Below are positions 24,971 through 37,400 of a stretch of 64,000 bases of DNA, piece after piece (positions within the stretch are counted from its first letter, which is position 1; each line of letters opens with the position of its first letter). A program made the translations under genes and the position numbers. Source of the DNA: Heterodera schachtii (lineage: Eukaryota > Nematoda > Chromadorea > Rhabditida > Heteroderidae). Below the pieces are notes generated by a model. It had not been told where the DNA came from and ran no database searches. It saw nothing but the letters and a program-made list of their open reading frames with translations. Where the stretch lies: assembly GCA_023374025.1 (NCBI GenBank), contig SIJG01000033.1:124001-188000 (forward strand). Reading direction: 5' to 3'.

Positions 24971-27900
24971 TTATTAAAAAAAAGCCTTATTTTTATATTA
25001 ATTTTTCAGACGTAAAATAATTGAATACATGTCAAGAAATAAAAAATAATAATTCAAAATGAAATGTTTTACATAACAATATGATGCAATTTTATTTAAA
25101 CAACTGCTGAAATTATTTTCTTTTTTATTTTTGTAAATAAATTATAATCTTTAATTGTATTAATAGTTTAACCTTTCTATTCTTGTAAATAGCTATTTCT
25201 TGAATACATTTTTCAATACTACAAAAATGGTAATATGAAAAAATAAAACAAACTAATAAATAAACCAACAATGAAGATATATATTTTTGCAAATAATTAA
25301 AAATCTCAAAAGCAATGATGCTTGTAAGAATATAGATTAATAATATGAAAACATATCCAACTAAAAGCAAACCATGCATTTGCCATATAAAAATTATTGA
25401 AATCCTTTAAATATTTATTATGTATCTAAAAATAAATTTTAATTTAAACCTTTTCGCATTTCAATTACTTATTTGTAACCAAAAACCGAATAGATCTCAA
25501 ATGCAAGCACCAACACATGGATCAAGAAGAAGAGAGAGTGGATCGCTCCGAAAAGATTGTCTTAAACTATTGCTTTTCATGTCAGTCATTTATAAGTTTG
25601 AAAGTGCAAAATTAAAAGGCAAAATAAAATTAAATATAAAAATTGTATAATTTTCACAATATGAATATTTGATTATTAAATTAAAAAAATATATATTTCA
25701 GTGATAAAAAAGCCGACATTACTGGATAAAATAATTTATTAGAAAAAACCCAAAACAGCTTCAATAAATTATGTCAAAAAGGGTGATAAGCGTAAATAAA
25801 AATCTATAACTTGAAACAAAAAATTAATTAAAAAATATAGTTATAATAAAAAAAATATATTTTTGAGTAGGCCAAATCAATTTTTGATTAAATCGGGAAT
25901 AAATAATTTTTATTTTTCTCACGAAATAAACTGCTGTAAAAACTAAACTATTGAAATCGAATAAACACTAAAAATTACATTTAAATATAAGATTATTAAA
26001 TTTTTAATGCTATTTAATATAAACTTATCAAATGAACAAAAATAAAATTTATATACATAATAAATAAATAAAAATATAAATTACATAAATATAAGAAATA
26101 TGAAGCAAAGAAAAATACTTGCCGCAAAATAAATTTATTAAACTCAATACTATAAAATTTAATTTATACCTTTAAGCTATTTATTGTCAGATTGGGTCAT
26201 TTTGATAATATAATATGACAGGCAAAAAATAAAAATTTGCGCAATTGTTCCAAGAAAGTAATTAAAAAAATTAAATTTGTTACTCGTCTAAAGAGGAATA
26301 CTGAACAAGAAATAAACAAAAGTACACAATTAAAAAGTAAGAAAATAAATAAAAAACTAATAAATTAAAATGTAAAAAATAATCACATCAACTAACCCTT
26401 AATTAGCAACTCAACAATCCTTTTGCATATGCATTCATATACGAACTAACAGTAGGTTTTAAGTAAAATAACCCAATACATTTTTATAGAATTTAATCAA
26501 ATTCTAAAAAAAATAATTAAAGCTTGAGGCAATTTACGGGAGGAATGACTAATTTTAATTATAAAATATATGGATATACTAAAAATTAAGTATAATTTAT
26601 TAATAATAAATAAAACAAGAAAATTAAAAACGGATTTACTAAGAGAAAATTTATATTATAAGCAATTGAAGTGACAACAGAATTAGTTTCACAAAAATCT
26701 TCGCTTCTTTATAAGTTTTAAAGTGCAAAATAAATGGCAAAATAAAATAAATATAAAAATTGCGAATAGAAAAACTTTTTATTAAAGACATTTCTTCGAT
26801 TTAACCTCGAAAAAATAAAATAATAATTTATATAACTCTATTAATATGAAACCGATACAAAAACTAATTCAATTACATATTTATTTAAATTAATTAAGAA
26901 CTTATTATGATTAAATTTAACTAATTAATTGATCCTGTTGAAATCTTATTAATAATATGCTAAGATTTATTTGGTTATACAGAAAGATTGTTAAAACAAA
27001 AACTTTATCTGAATGAGAAAAAACTTAAGGAGTCACGTGAAATAGGACGAATACCTAATATTTACTATAATAAATAAATGGTGATGATAAAATCTATATT
27101 CAATTTGTATTTATTATATCATTGACTTACTCTGTGTTAATCTCATCAATGATATGCTAAAATTAAATTAAAAAAACAGGGAAAATGAGTGCATAAATCA
27201 CGTTTACATGAAAGGAAACGAACGCATGAAGACTGATTTTGAATCAAAAATTTTAACGAGAAAAAAAGGAAACTTGAAAATATATTGTTTTAAGAATTAC
27301 AACTTAGACCTTAAAAATTAAATTTTATATAGTAAATTTTTGAAAAAAAAAAAAACATAATACGTATAAATTTAAGATAAAATTAAAATTAATTAATCGC
27401 AAAAACATAATAAAACTGAAAAATACAAAGAAGAATCTTATTTACACAGAAAATAGCATAAAATTAATTATAATTTTTAATACTTTCAAAAAAGCTATTA
27501 TTCCTACAAATGTCCAAATAAAAAAAGAATTATAATTTAAATGAAACAAGAAATGGTTAAATTAATAATATAATAAAAGTTATCTGCTATGAATTTATTA
27601 AATATGTTCAGCGCCCACAAAAACCTCAAAAATTTAATCAAGAAATCATTAATTTTTCGCAAAATGAGTTGAATAAAAAAGAATTACAGAATAAAATAAA
27701 TGTAATTATTCACTAAAAAACAGCACAAAATGAATGCATCGAATTGAATGTAGCGGATTAATCGTTATTGGATTATGATTATGAGGACGAGATAATTAAT
27801 AATCAGGCATGCGAAGCAAAATGAATTAATTATGCAAAAATTAGTTTAAAAAAAATTAGAAAATAATGCCGTATAAATTGAAAAATAATATAAGAATAAA

Positions 27901-28559
27901 ACAAAATCAAAATATAAAAATCAAAAGTTTCAAGCTTTTTAAAGATTAAAAGCAATTCGAGTGAAAAAAAATTGAATAAAGTAAGCTTTGAAGGTTGATA
28001 TATTATTGTTATTTACAGAAAATTTTTTAAATAAAAATTTATTTCATAATAATTTAAATTTTGCCATAATATAAAAACATAAAAAATATTATGGAAAAAG
28101 AAATGCTTCTCTAACTTGAATTTTTATAGAAACTAATCACTAATACAGACCTAAACTTGAAAAGCGCGAGAAGTTGCTCTCATGGGTGGTTTCTGGGACT
28201 TGGAACAGTGAGACTACAAAAGATAACGGTAAATTAATATTGAATTGTTTTGCTTTTTAAAAAATAAAAGAATTTAAATTTATTAAGAAATATTCATTTG
28301 CGAAATTATGAATTAAACTATGTGTAAACCAATAAAAAAAATTACACATTAAATAATTTAAATATATTTAAACATTAAATTTTATATTCGCAAATTTAAA
28401 TAAATGAAAATAAAAATACTTTTTAAAATACAAAATTTATTTGATAATAAATTGAAATTATATAAAAAAATAAAAACATAAAAAATTTTATGGTATACGA
28501 ATAGCTTCTCTAGATGAATTTTTATAAAAATGAATCATTAATGGGAACCTAAAGTGAAA
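24971..28559. other. AT-rich gene-poor DNA
   Basis: No convincing gene is seen. A small + strand frame at 25420-25650 has a polar stretch (QMQAPTHGSRRRES) faintly like the Arg/Ser-rich tail exon of RING copy B, but no splice context supports it. About 27580-28050 is a copy of the 10.6/12.45-kb repeat. About 28110-28560 is a copy of the unit also at 30870-31340. Confidence 0.55.
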
Positions 28560-28560
28560 A
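28110..28560 (+). repeat. Dispersed unit with exon-like GGGACTTGGAACAG block, copy 1
   Basis: The unit holds GCTTCTCTAAC, TGAATTTTTATA, then GGGACTTGGAACAGTGAGAC, AAAAGATAACGGTAA, then AAACTATGTGTAAACCAATAAA. The same order recurs at 30870-31340 and, more diverged, at about 37180-37330 (GAAACTTGGAGCATGG, GCAAAAGATAAAGGTAATT). The GATAACGGTAA or GATAAAGGTAATT block looks like a conserved splice donor, so the unit may contain an old exon. No long frame supports it. The transposon at 28568 sits inside this copy. Confidence 0.5.
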
Positions 28561-28567
28561 TTTGGAG

Positions 28568-29751
28568 CAGGGCTGGCCGTGATCACGGATCACGGCTCAC
28601 GGAAATCACGGGGTTTTGGGGGTGTCGTGATCTCGGATATCGGGTCACAAATTTTTTCAATTTTTCCGTGATTTTGATCCGTGATTGGCATTTTATGTAT
28701 GGAATTTTTATTAATGAAAATAAGAAATAGTGTAAAAAGAGAAATTTTTGAGAAAAAAATTTTTGTTGGTGAGCTATACATGTATGTGTAGCTAGTTGTT
28801 AATCCTTCCGTCTTTCACTGTTTAACCCTTGGGTTCGATTCTCCATTTGGATAGGAGAATTTATATATATTTTTTGATAATTTTAATTGAATTTCATTAA
28901 TAAGAAATTTCTTAACAGTGAAAATTATTTTCTTTTTTTTAAACATCCATAAACCAATAAAACAACCAATGATTGGACATATTTTGGACAAAATCTGTTA
29001 ACAAATTTACTCAAAATTTCAAAAATTTTCCCGGCGGCGCCTATCGGCACCACCGGACGGACCCCATTTTACTGTATTTTTTGAAATGTTAACAATAAAA
29101 TGGCAAAAAATAGCCTCTTTTTGGCGCAAAAACAGCTAAAAATTCCTATTTTTTCTTTCCGTCGCTTAAATTTAAAATGACAGGCCTAATTAAATTTTCC
29201 AGAAAAATTTTCTCAATCCCCCTATGAATTTTTTCTAAAATTTTACGATTTTCAGTGTCTTTTGGGGTGTTCAGATCGCCAGCAGGAAGGAGTCATCTGA
29301 TCATGTTGATCAAAAGATTTTTTTGTTCAGCATCAAAAGTTGGCTTACAAATTAGAGGAATTTTCTGATTTTTTTCTTTATATAAATAGATTTTTAGTTA
29401 AATTTAAGAAAAATTTTCTTAATAAGTTAAAAAATTACAATTTTTCCTTGGTGATTTCTACAAAAAGCTCTGATTTTCCTCAAAAATTTGGCTCCAAATC
29501 GTTTTATTTTGGGAAAAAATCTATTAACAAATCACAAAAAAAGTATAAATTTTTCCAGCGATTAAATTCCGTTTTTTAATAAAAATTAAATAAAAAAAAT
29601 CATTAGAATTTTTTTTATAATCACGTATCACGTAAATCACGGGGTTTTTGGGGTGCCGTGATCACGGTTCACGGCTCACGGATTTTTTGGAAGCCCCATG
29701 ATCACGGCTCACGGATTTCCATGATTGGAAATTCAATCACGGCCAGCCCTG
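28568..29751. mobile_element. hAT-like element, 1184 bp, TCACGG-rich ends
   Basis: The ends are CAGGGCTGGCCGTGAT and its exact complement. The element is flanked by a perfect 8-bp duplication ATTTGGAG (28560-28567 and 29752-29759). CAGGG-type termini with 8-bp duplications are typical of hAT elements. The subterminal zones (28580-28690 and 29625-29745) are arrays of GATCACGGCTCACGG-type units. The middle has the shared core near 29032 (GGCGGCGCCTATCGGCACC). A related copy of the target at about 31325-31345 lacks the element. No transposase is visible; a + strand frame of 79 codons at 29340-29579 is AT-rich and unremarkable. Confidence 0.93.
28790..28852 (+). pseudogene. tRNA-Glu-like remnant
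   Basis: The stretch contains an A-box-like TAGCTAGTTGTTAA, an anticodon-loop-like CTTTCAC (as in tRNA-Glu with UUC anticodon) and a B-box GGGTTCGATTC at typical spacing. The acceptor stem and the anticodon stem do not pair, so this is a decayed tRNA or tRNA-derived SINE head, not a working gene. It lies inside the hAT-like element. Confidence 0.45.
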
Positions 29752-30187
29752 ATTTGGAGTCAATTTCGAAATTTGGCTCATTAGAATATCAAAAATAGAA
29801 AAAGTTACAAAATGAATCAGAGAAAAGAAAGCAAAAAAATCATCTATTATAAAAAACATGCAACTAAACTATGTGTAAATTAATAAAATAATATCATACA
29901 TTTAAATAATTTATACATAATTTAAAAATAAACTAATTTTAAAATCGCATATTAAAATAAACGAAAATAAAATATATTTTTTTTAAATATAATAAATAAG
30001 TTAAATCATGTATATTTTTTAAGATTTTCAAATTAAAATAAATGTGTTTTTAATTTATTCAGTAAAAGCTATTAAAATAAAATTATCAACAAATTTAAAA
30101 AATTGTGACGGCTAAAATTAATAAAAAAATTAATGCTTATTCAATGTAAGACTGAAATTCCGCTACCCTCATTTCTCACAACATCGG

Positions 30188-30500
30188 GAAAATAACGTGA
30201 ATAAAAATAATTCACATAAGAAATATTAACGAAAAAGTTTAAATTTTATTTTAATTTTAATGACATTAAATAAATTTCCATCTTCAAAGATCATTGAATA
30301 GCGCCCTGCTGAGGATAGATGCCAATAAATAAAATTAATAATTCAAAAAAATAATTTTAAAATAACAATATGACAATTTGCAATTTTATTCAGACAACTG
30401 CTAAAATTATTTGTCATCAAACATTAATATATTATAATAAAGAACGATTTTTATATTAAACAAACTAGTGAATGAATGAAGTAAATCATTAATAATTAAA
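30188..30500. repeat. Direct repeat, copy 1 (partner 31936-32245)
   Basis: The sequence from GAAAATAACGTGAATAAAAA through ATAGCGCCCTGCTGAGGATA to TAAACAAACTAGTGAA is essentially identical to 31936-32245, about 1.75 kb apart in the same orientation. Copy 1 has an extra TGAATGAA after the shared end. No open frame is conserved. Confidence 0.85.
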
Positions 30501-30869
30501 TTCAATTACTTTAACCCAAAACCGCAACTAAATGAAAAAATTTCACTTATGTGTGAGTTCGAGCACTGCTAATACATAAATCATTAATAAAAACATCTCA
30601 AATACAAAATAAAATATTTATTTGAAAAAAAATAAACAATTATTTATTCAGCAGCTAATTAGAGAATGTTTAATAGAAAAAGTTATATGGGCATTATGGA
30701 AGCTTTGAAAAAACGAAATTACAAATTTAATTCGAAATTTAAACATTCAACATCAAATGCATCAGAATGTTATAAAAACAAAAATGATTTCTCAAAAGTT
30801 GAAAAATTTATTAATTCAATCAGATTACAAAATTAAAAACAATAAATTTGGCGCTGATCACGAATATAA

Positions 30870-31340
30870 AGAAACGCTTCTCTAACATGAATTTTTATAA
30901 AAACTAATCCTAAACAAAACTTTAAAGACCGGAGAAATTGCTTTAATGGGAGGCTTTTGGGACTTGGAACAGAGAGACTGCAAAAGATAACGGTAATTAA
31001 AATTAAATTGTTTTGCTTTTTTAAAAATAAAAAGATTTAAATTTATTAAGAAATATTCATTTGCGAAATTTTGAAATTAAACTATGTGTAAACCAATAAA
31101 AATTATACATTAAAGAATTTAAATATATTTAAACATTAAAAATTTTAAATTCGCAAATTAAAATAAATGAAAATAAAATTAAAAATAGTTTTTAAAATAC
31201 AAAATTTATTTGATAATAATTTAAATTGTATCAAAATATAAAAACATAAAAAATATTATGGAACATGAATAGCTTCTCTAGATGAATTTTTATAAAAACG
31301 AATCATTAATGGGAACCAAAAGTTGAAAAATTGAAGCCAA
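30870..31340 (+). repeat. Dispersed unit, copy 2; empty site for the 28568 element
   Basis: The unit is homologous to 28110-28560 and to 29760-29815. Where copy 1 carries the 1184-bp transposon flanked by ATTTGGAG, this copy reads straight through (AAAATTGAAGCCAATTTCGG). It therefore gives the pre-insertion state. The GGGACTTGGAACAGAGAGAC, AAAAGATAACGGTAATT block is preserved. Confidence 0.75.
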
Positions 31341-31935
31341 TTTCGGAATTTTGCTCTTTAGAATATATAAAATAGGAAAAGTTACAAAATGAATTAAGAA
31401 TCAAATTTATATGTTATGCAGATGAAAAAAACATAAATTTACCAGTAATAATTATTACTTAGACAAAATAAAGAGGTCGTCATTGTGGAAAAATAATGCT
31501 GCACCTTAATTACAAGAGACTTATTAATCAATTCGTTATGTATTATTTGGTAATATTGTGAAAATAAAGCGAGTATAATTTATTTAACAAAATTTCATTA
31601 AAAAAAACTATTAACAAATTTAAAAATTTATGACGGTTTAATACTTACTTATTCAGTATGAGGCTGAAAAATACATATTAACATAGAAGATTTCCAGGAA
31701 CAGGAAGATTGGGTTCTATCGAAAAAGAGCAAGAGAAGAAATAGGAATAAAAGGCGTAAAAATTAAAATAACAAATTAATACAATAATTTTTGAAAAGGA
31801 TATGAAAAAATACAAAGGTTGATGCTAAATTTTGTTCTTTTGGTATAATAAAAATAATAAATTTATTAAAATGAAAATAATAATAATAATTCGAGAGTCA
31901 ATTAAAAATAAGTTAAATCATGTATATTTTTTAAG

Positions 31936-32245
31936 AGAAAATAACGTGAATAAAAATAATTCACATAAGAAATATTAACGAAAAAGTTTAAATTTTATTT
32001 TAATTTTAATGACATTAAATAAATTTCCATCTTCAAAGATCATTGAATAGCGCCCTGCTGAGGATAGATGCCAATAAATAAAATTAATAATTCAAAAAAA
32101 TAATTTTAAAATAACAATATGACAATTTGCAATTTTATTCAGACAACTGCTAAAATTATTTGTCATCAAACATTAATATATTATAATAAAGAACGATTTT
32201 TATATTAAACAAACTAGTGAAGTAAATCATTAATAATTAAATTCA
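31936..32245. repeat. Direct repeat, copy 2 (partner 30188-30500)
   Basis: Near-identical to 30188-30500, including TAGCGCCCTGCTGAGGATAG. The immediate upstream TCATGTATATTTTTTAAG also occurs at about 30006, suggesting the duplicated tract was originally larger. Confidence 0.85.
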
Positions 32246-33479
32246 ATTCAATTTATTTTTATAAAAAAGATAATTTTTTAAACGCGCAGAATCAAAGTCT
32301 ACTGGCGCTGCGTTTTTTCCGTTGCGAGGCGGGGGTGGAAGTGCAAATTTAAACAAAGAAATTGTTCCTAATTTGAAGCTTTTAAAAGTAATATTTAAAA
32401 TCAATACTATAAAAATTAATTTATACCTTAACGTTATTTATTGTCAAAATTAGGTCATTTCATTTAGCTTTTTCTCAAAGAAAAACATTTTCTTACATAA
32501 AATACAATTAAAGATATAATAATATAAATTTCCAAAAATATGAGATAATTTAATACCGATAAAAATGTTATGACATGCAAAAAATGTTATAAGTAGTAAT
32601 AAAGAATTAAATGTGTTACTCGTCATAATACTGAACGAGTAACAAACAAAAGCACATAATTAAAATTTCGCTTTTTCTGAAAACAATAATTTCAATATTA
32701 TATGAATCATTTAATCGACTATCTTCAAATTAAACAATTTTTAGACAAAATTTAATTTTGTATCTTCATGGTGAAAACACCAAGAGTAAAAATAGGAGGA
32801 ATTAAAGACCTAAAATTAATACAGAAATTTTGTAAAAAGATGTGTTGAAAAATTTATATTAAAAGGTAAAAAGTTTAAAAATTAAAGCATATATAAGAGA
32901 AAGTTAATAATAAATACTGGAAATTTTAAATAAATTTAAATTCATTGAAAAAATCAAAATATTTTTCAATATATTTAAAACAATAATAAATCATCTTTGG
33001 AATTACGCGCAAGCAATTAAATTTATATTTTAGTTGAAAGTAAGAACTTTTTTTTAATCTTTTAAAAATAACATTTTGAATTTATTATTTAACAAAACTG
33101 TAAAACAAACTTAAAATGATCAAAAATTGATATTTTATTGTAGTCATTTTTGACCACAACCCTACATTAACTGTTATAAATTAGAGGTCAATCAAGATGT
33201 GGCACATAAAGTCGAATAAAATTCAAGCATCAAATCTTTTTTAATCTCTCTCTCTTAACCGAATGTCCTGAACATCTTGCAACTGAAATATAATCTTATT
33301 TGAGTGATTTAAAACAGAGAAAATTAAATAGAAATACAAAAAATATTTTATTTAATAAATCAGTGGAAAAAATGGAGAAGTGGCAGAAATATTAATTAAA
33401 AAAGACTTCATTTAGTTCGAAATTCCTAATAGTTTTGAAAGATCATAATCAGTAAGTGAAGTGAGGAAAAACTAAACCT

Positions 33480-34420
33480 CACTCTCTCAACCACTCTCAA
33501 CCTCTTTCTCTCTCTCTCAACCTCACTCTCAACCTCACTCTCTCAACCACTCTCAACCTCTCTCTCTCTCTCAAGCTCACTCTCAACTTCACTCTCTCTC
33601 TAACCCTCACTCTCTCGCAATCTCTCTCTCAACCTCACTCTCTCGCACTCTCTCGCAATCTCTCTCTCTCAATGATCCCTTTGTTTATCAATCAATATAA
33701 AAAGACGCGGAGCCTCCATTCCACTGAAATGGGTGGGTTCTTCTTCCAATAACCACTTTCATTCATTCGATTTTTGCATTTATCGAAAGCGCTTTCCCAT
33801 CCTAATTTAAAAAAATTGACTGATTACAATTAAACCAATTAATCTTAGGTTAAAAACGCTAATAAGCGGAAAATTGATGAAAAACGTTATTATAAAAAGG
33901 GAATTCAATATTATATGCAAATCTTCGGTCGTAATTATAAAGCTTCTAATTAATATTTACTTATTCTTTTGATTTAGGTATTTTGTGTTTGTATACAAAA
34001 AATTGCGATTAAAAAATACCAAGCAAGTGTTATATAATATAAAAACAAAGACAATTTAAAAAAATACCTACAAAATAGAGAAAAATTTCGAAGTAATTAA
34101 TTTTTAACGAAAAATTGCGATGTCAAAAATAACAAACAAACTTACTCATTGTAGCATTCATTTCAAAAAAATATTAAAACATATGCATTATATTAAATCC
34201 AAAATTTGTGACTAATAAATTAATTTTTTTAAAAAGGGGTTTCACTACCCGACAACGCATATCGAGAATTAAATTATATGATAATGATAATGGAAATTGT
34301 TATTCTTTCAAGATAAATTTTTATAATATTTAAAAAGTGAATTTCCTAAGTTTAAAGGCAGATTTACTCCGATATGCACGAGTAAATATATCATAATTGT
34401 CTATATTAAAATCTTTGTTT
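33480..34420 (+). repeat. Long repeat with CT tract and TATA-like module, copy 2
   Basis: A CT-rich tract (33480-33675) is followed by GATCCCTTTGTTTATCAA, AATATAAAAAGACGCGGAGCC and then CTGAAATGGG, TTCTTCTTCCAATAACCAC and GAAAGCGC. The same order occurs at 62530-63760, with recognisable homology continuing to about 34400 (TTTCGAAGTAATT, ACATATGCATT, CACGAGTAAAT). The module looks like a pyrimidine tract plus TATA box. No gene follows; the downstream DNA is AT-rich and closed in all frames. It may be the end of a long, degraded retroelement or a dispersed repeat of about 1 kb. Confidence 0.6.
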
Positions 34421-37400
34421 TATCTTTTATATAAATATACTATATGCTAGAATAATAATAAAATAGCAAATTAATATTTATTATAGTCAATCTTTTAAAA
34501 ATTGGTCTAATACAAAATATTTCTTTTAATTAAAAAATAAAAAAACTTTAAATTATCGATTTTGAAAGAGTGTCAGATTTAAAACATAAACCAAATGAAA
34601 AAACCTAAATATTTAACCAAAAATATTCTTTAAATTCCAGGAAGAGTGCATTATAAAAGAAAATAACGACTTCTGTCAAGAGATATAAAACCAAAATTCA
34701 TAGAATGAGGAGCAAAATGAATTAATAACTTGAAACACTAAAAAAAAATTAAAAATAATGCCGTATAAATTGAAAAAATAATATAAAACGAATAAAATGT
34801 TTTCTTCGTGTTAACCAATAAATTTCAACTTTACCTCCATTCTGAGTGTGCAATGGAGTATCCATGAACACATTTTTAAATAAATATATCAAACATACCA
34901 CTTTGATGGAAAGCGAAAATGCAGAAAGTTAAATTTAATAAATAATAAAAAAACTAATAAATAAATGCCAATTATACTATGATTACAAAATTTAATTCCA
35001 AAGTAATTGTATTGTCAATCATACAATATAATATTAATAAATCTCATGGATCTTTGAAATTTTGGTGACACGTTCCGGCTACACAAGTGCGAGTGGATTG
35101 ACACTAGTTAAAAAAACAGTCTTATTAAGACTAATAAAAATAATCAATTAATAAACAGATAAAAAAGAGAAACTTAAATCCTCTATAGGCAGAAAATAAA
35201 AATAAAAGATCCAAGCATTTTAATGATTAAAAATATATAAAATAAATAATGAAAATGAAAAAGTGATTATAAATAAAATTTTAATGGAATATTTCTATGA
35301 TACATTAACAAGGTCGAAAATATCTGTGTCTATTAAACCAATTAGTAAGAGAGTGAAAAAAGTGAATTGATGCTTGTGCAAACATACGTATCACATTAAA
35401 CGGTGTTGGAGCAGCAAGCAAGTGAATTTTTGATTACACAATAAATACTGCTAAATTTCGCTATAATAATGCACAATGAAAATAATTAATTAATCTAAAA
35501 AAATAACTAAATTTTTAATTAGCGTTGAATAAGCATCAAAATGTTATAAAAGTGACAAATTATGTTTTTTCCATCTATTAGAATATTTAGAATCGAAAAA
35601 ATATATATATTATATTTTACAAAATAAAACAAATGATAATAAAAAGATACAATGGCCTATTAAAAGATTGTTGGATAGACAACATAAAAATGAATAATAA
35701 TTCAAATTATTGTGTTTTTTTAAATGGCAGCCTGGAAGCTTTAAAATTAATATGAATTCTCTAATTGAAAAATATTTATATATCTTATTTTCATAATAAC
35801 ATAAAAAATATTATTTTATATAATTCATTATTTTTAAATTAAGGAATTTATAAATAAAATAAGAATAAATTTTGTGATTATTTTTCTAATATTCATTTAT
35901 ATTTAAACGAAAATTTTTGTAAGTTAAAAATTTCATATGCCTGAATTGTCACCTCAAAATAGAAAAAAACTGCATAAAGTCTGTGTAAATAAAATTATAA
36001 AAGTGATATAAAAAATGGCACTTGCGACGAGTGTGGCCGCAAAAAACGAGTTTTCGAGCTCAATAAATTGAAAAAAACAATATACTGCGATGCTCTAATA
36101 TAAAGGTGTAACAAATTCAAATTAAAAATGTTACAACTTTAAAACAATTTGCAATGAGAGAAACTTATTTAATACAATAAATATAAATATTAAATAATTA
36201 CCTAAATAATAAATTAAAATTGAAGATAAAATTATTCTTTAAAAATGCGATCATTTAATATGAAGGTAAAAAACTTAAATTTATCTAAATTTGGAAATTG
36301 TTAAAATAATTGCCAATATGAAACAGGTTTTAATTTGAAAACTTAATATTTCAAATTTAATGTTTCAATATTAATTGAAGAATAATGTTTCAATATTATT
36401 TGAAGAATAATTTTTTAATATTATTTGAAAAATAATTTTACGTCGAAACAAAAACGTTTGGAAAAAAGGACCGTGAGACGAGAACTGGAAAAAGAATAAT
36501 AATTAATTCTAATTTAAACATTCAAAATCAACAATAATTAAATAGAATTTAAAATACAATGCAAAATAAAAAAATAAGAAAAGGTTATCTGATTGCGAGA
36601 TTATATCCAAAATCGTTTCGCCGCCCTGCAGTGACGAAAGTCATTGACGAAGACGAGCGTATTGAAAAAACAAACAAAATGTAAATAAATACGAGCATAA
36701 TTCTTCCGCAGGACGAGAAATGGAAAAAGAATAATAGATAATTCAATTTAAACATTCAAAATCAACAATAATTAAATAGAAAATTAAAAAAACAAAGTAA
36801 AATAAAAAAAATCAGAAAAGGATAATTCATAATTCAAAAGTTTGGGAAATAATTTTGACAAAAAAATGTAAATTAAATATTATTACTATAGTGTATTATT
36901 AACAAAAAATAAAAATAACACGGAAAACGCCGAAAAATAAAAAAATAAGCTAAACTTAATCCCGGGGAAAGGAATTGCGTTTTAGCTCGATAAATAATAT
37001 TTAATGAAAGCTGCTCACATTAAAAAATATTTATTTGAAAAATTTAAATAAATGAAAATAAATTTTAAATACAATTTTTAAATATCATTTTCTTTTAAAT
37101 TCTTTGCCATGAAGACTTTTAAAAAAACAAATAACGATCGCGCAGTATATCAAAATATAAAAAACAAAAATATTATGGAAAACGAAACGCTTCTCTAGCG
37201 TCAGTTTTTATAAAAACAAATCATTAAAACGGACCAAAAGTTGAAAAACTGTGAAGTTACAAAAAAGAGCATTGTGGAAACTTGGAGCATGGTCACTGCA
37301 AAAGATAAAGGTAATTAAACTTTTAATTGCTACGCTTTTTAAAAATAAATTTTTTTTTATTAATTTAAGAAATTTGCTTATTATAAGCTATAAAAAAGAA

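Larger units (their letters stand above)
29760..33479. other. AT-rich DNA with recent internal duplications
   Basis: No gene is seen. 30188-30500 and 31936-32245 are near-identical direct repeats. 30870-31340 is the second copy of the 28110 unit. The ACACCAAGAGTAAAAATAG family is present at about 32770. A small island at about 32285-32340 is GC-richer (GCGTTTTTTCCGTTGCGAGG) without an identifiable feature. Confidence 0.6.
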
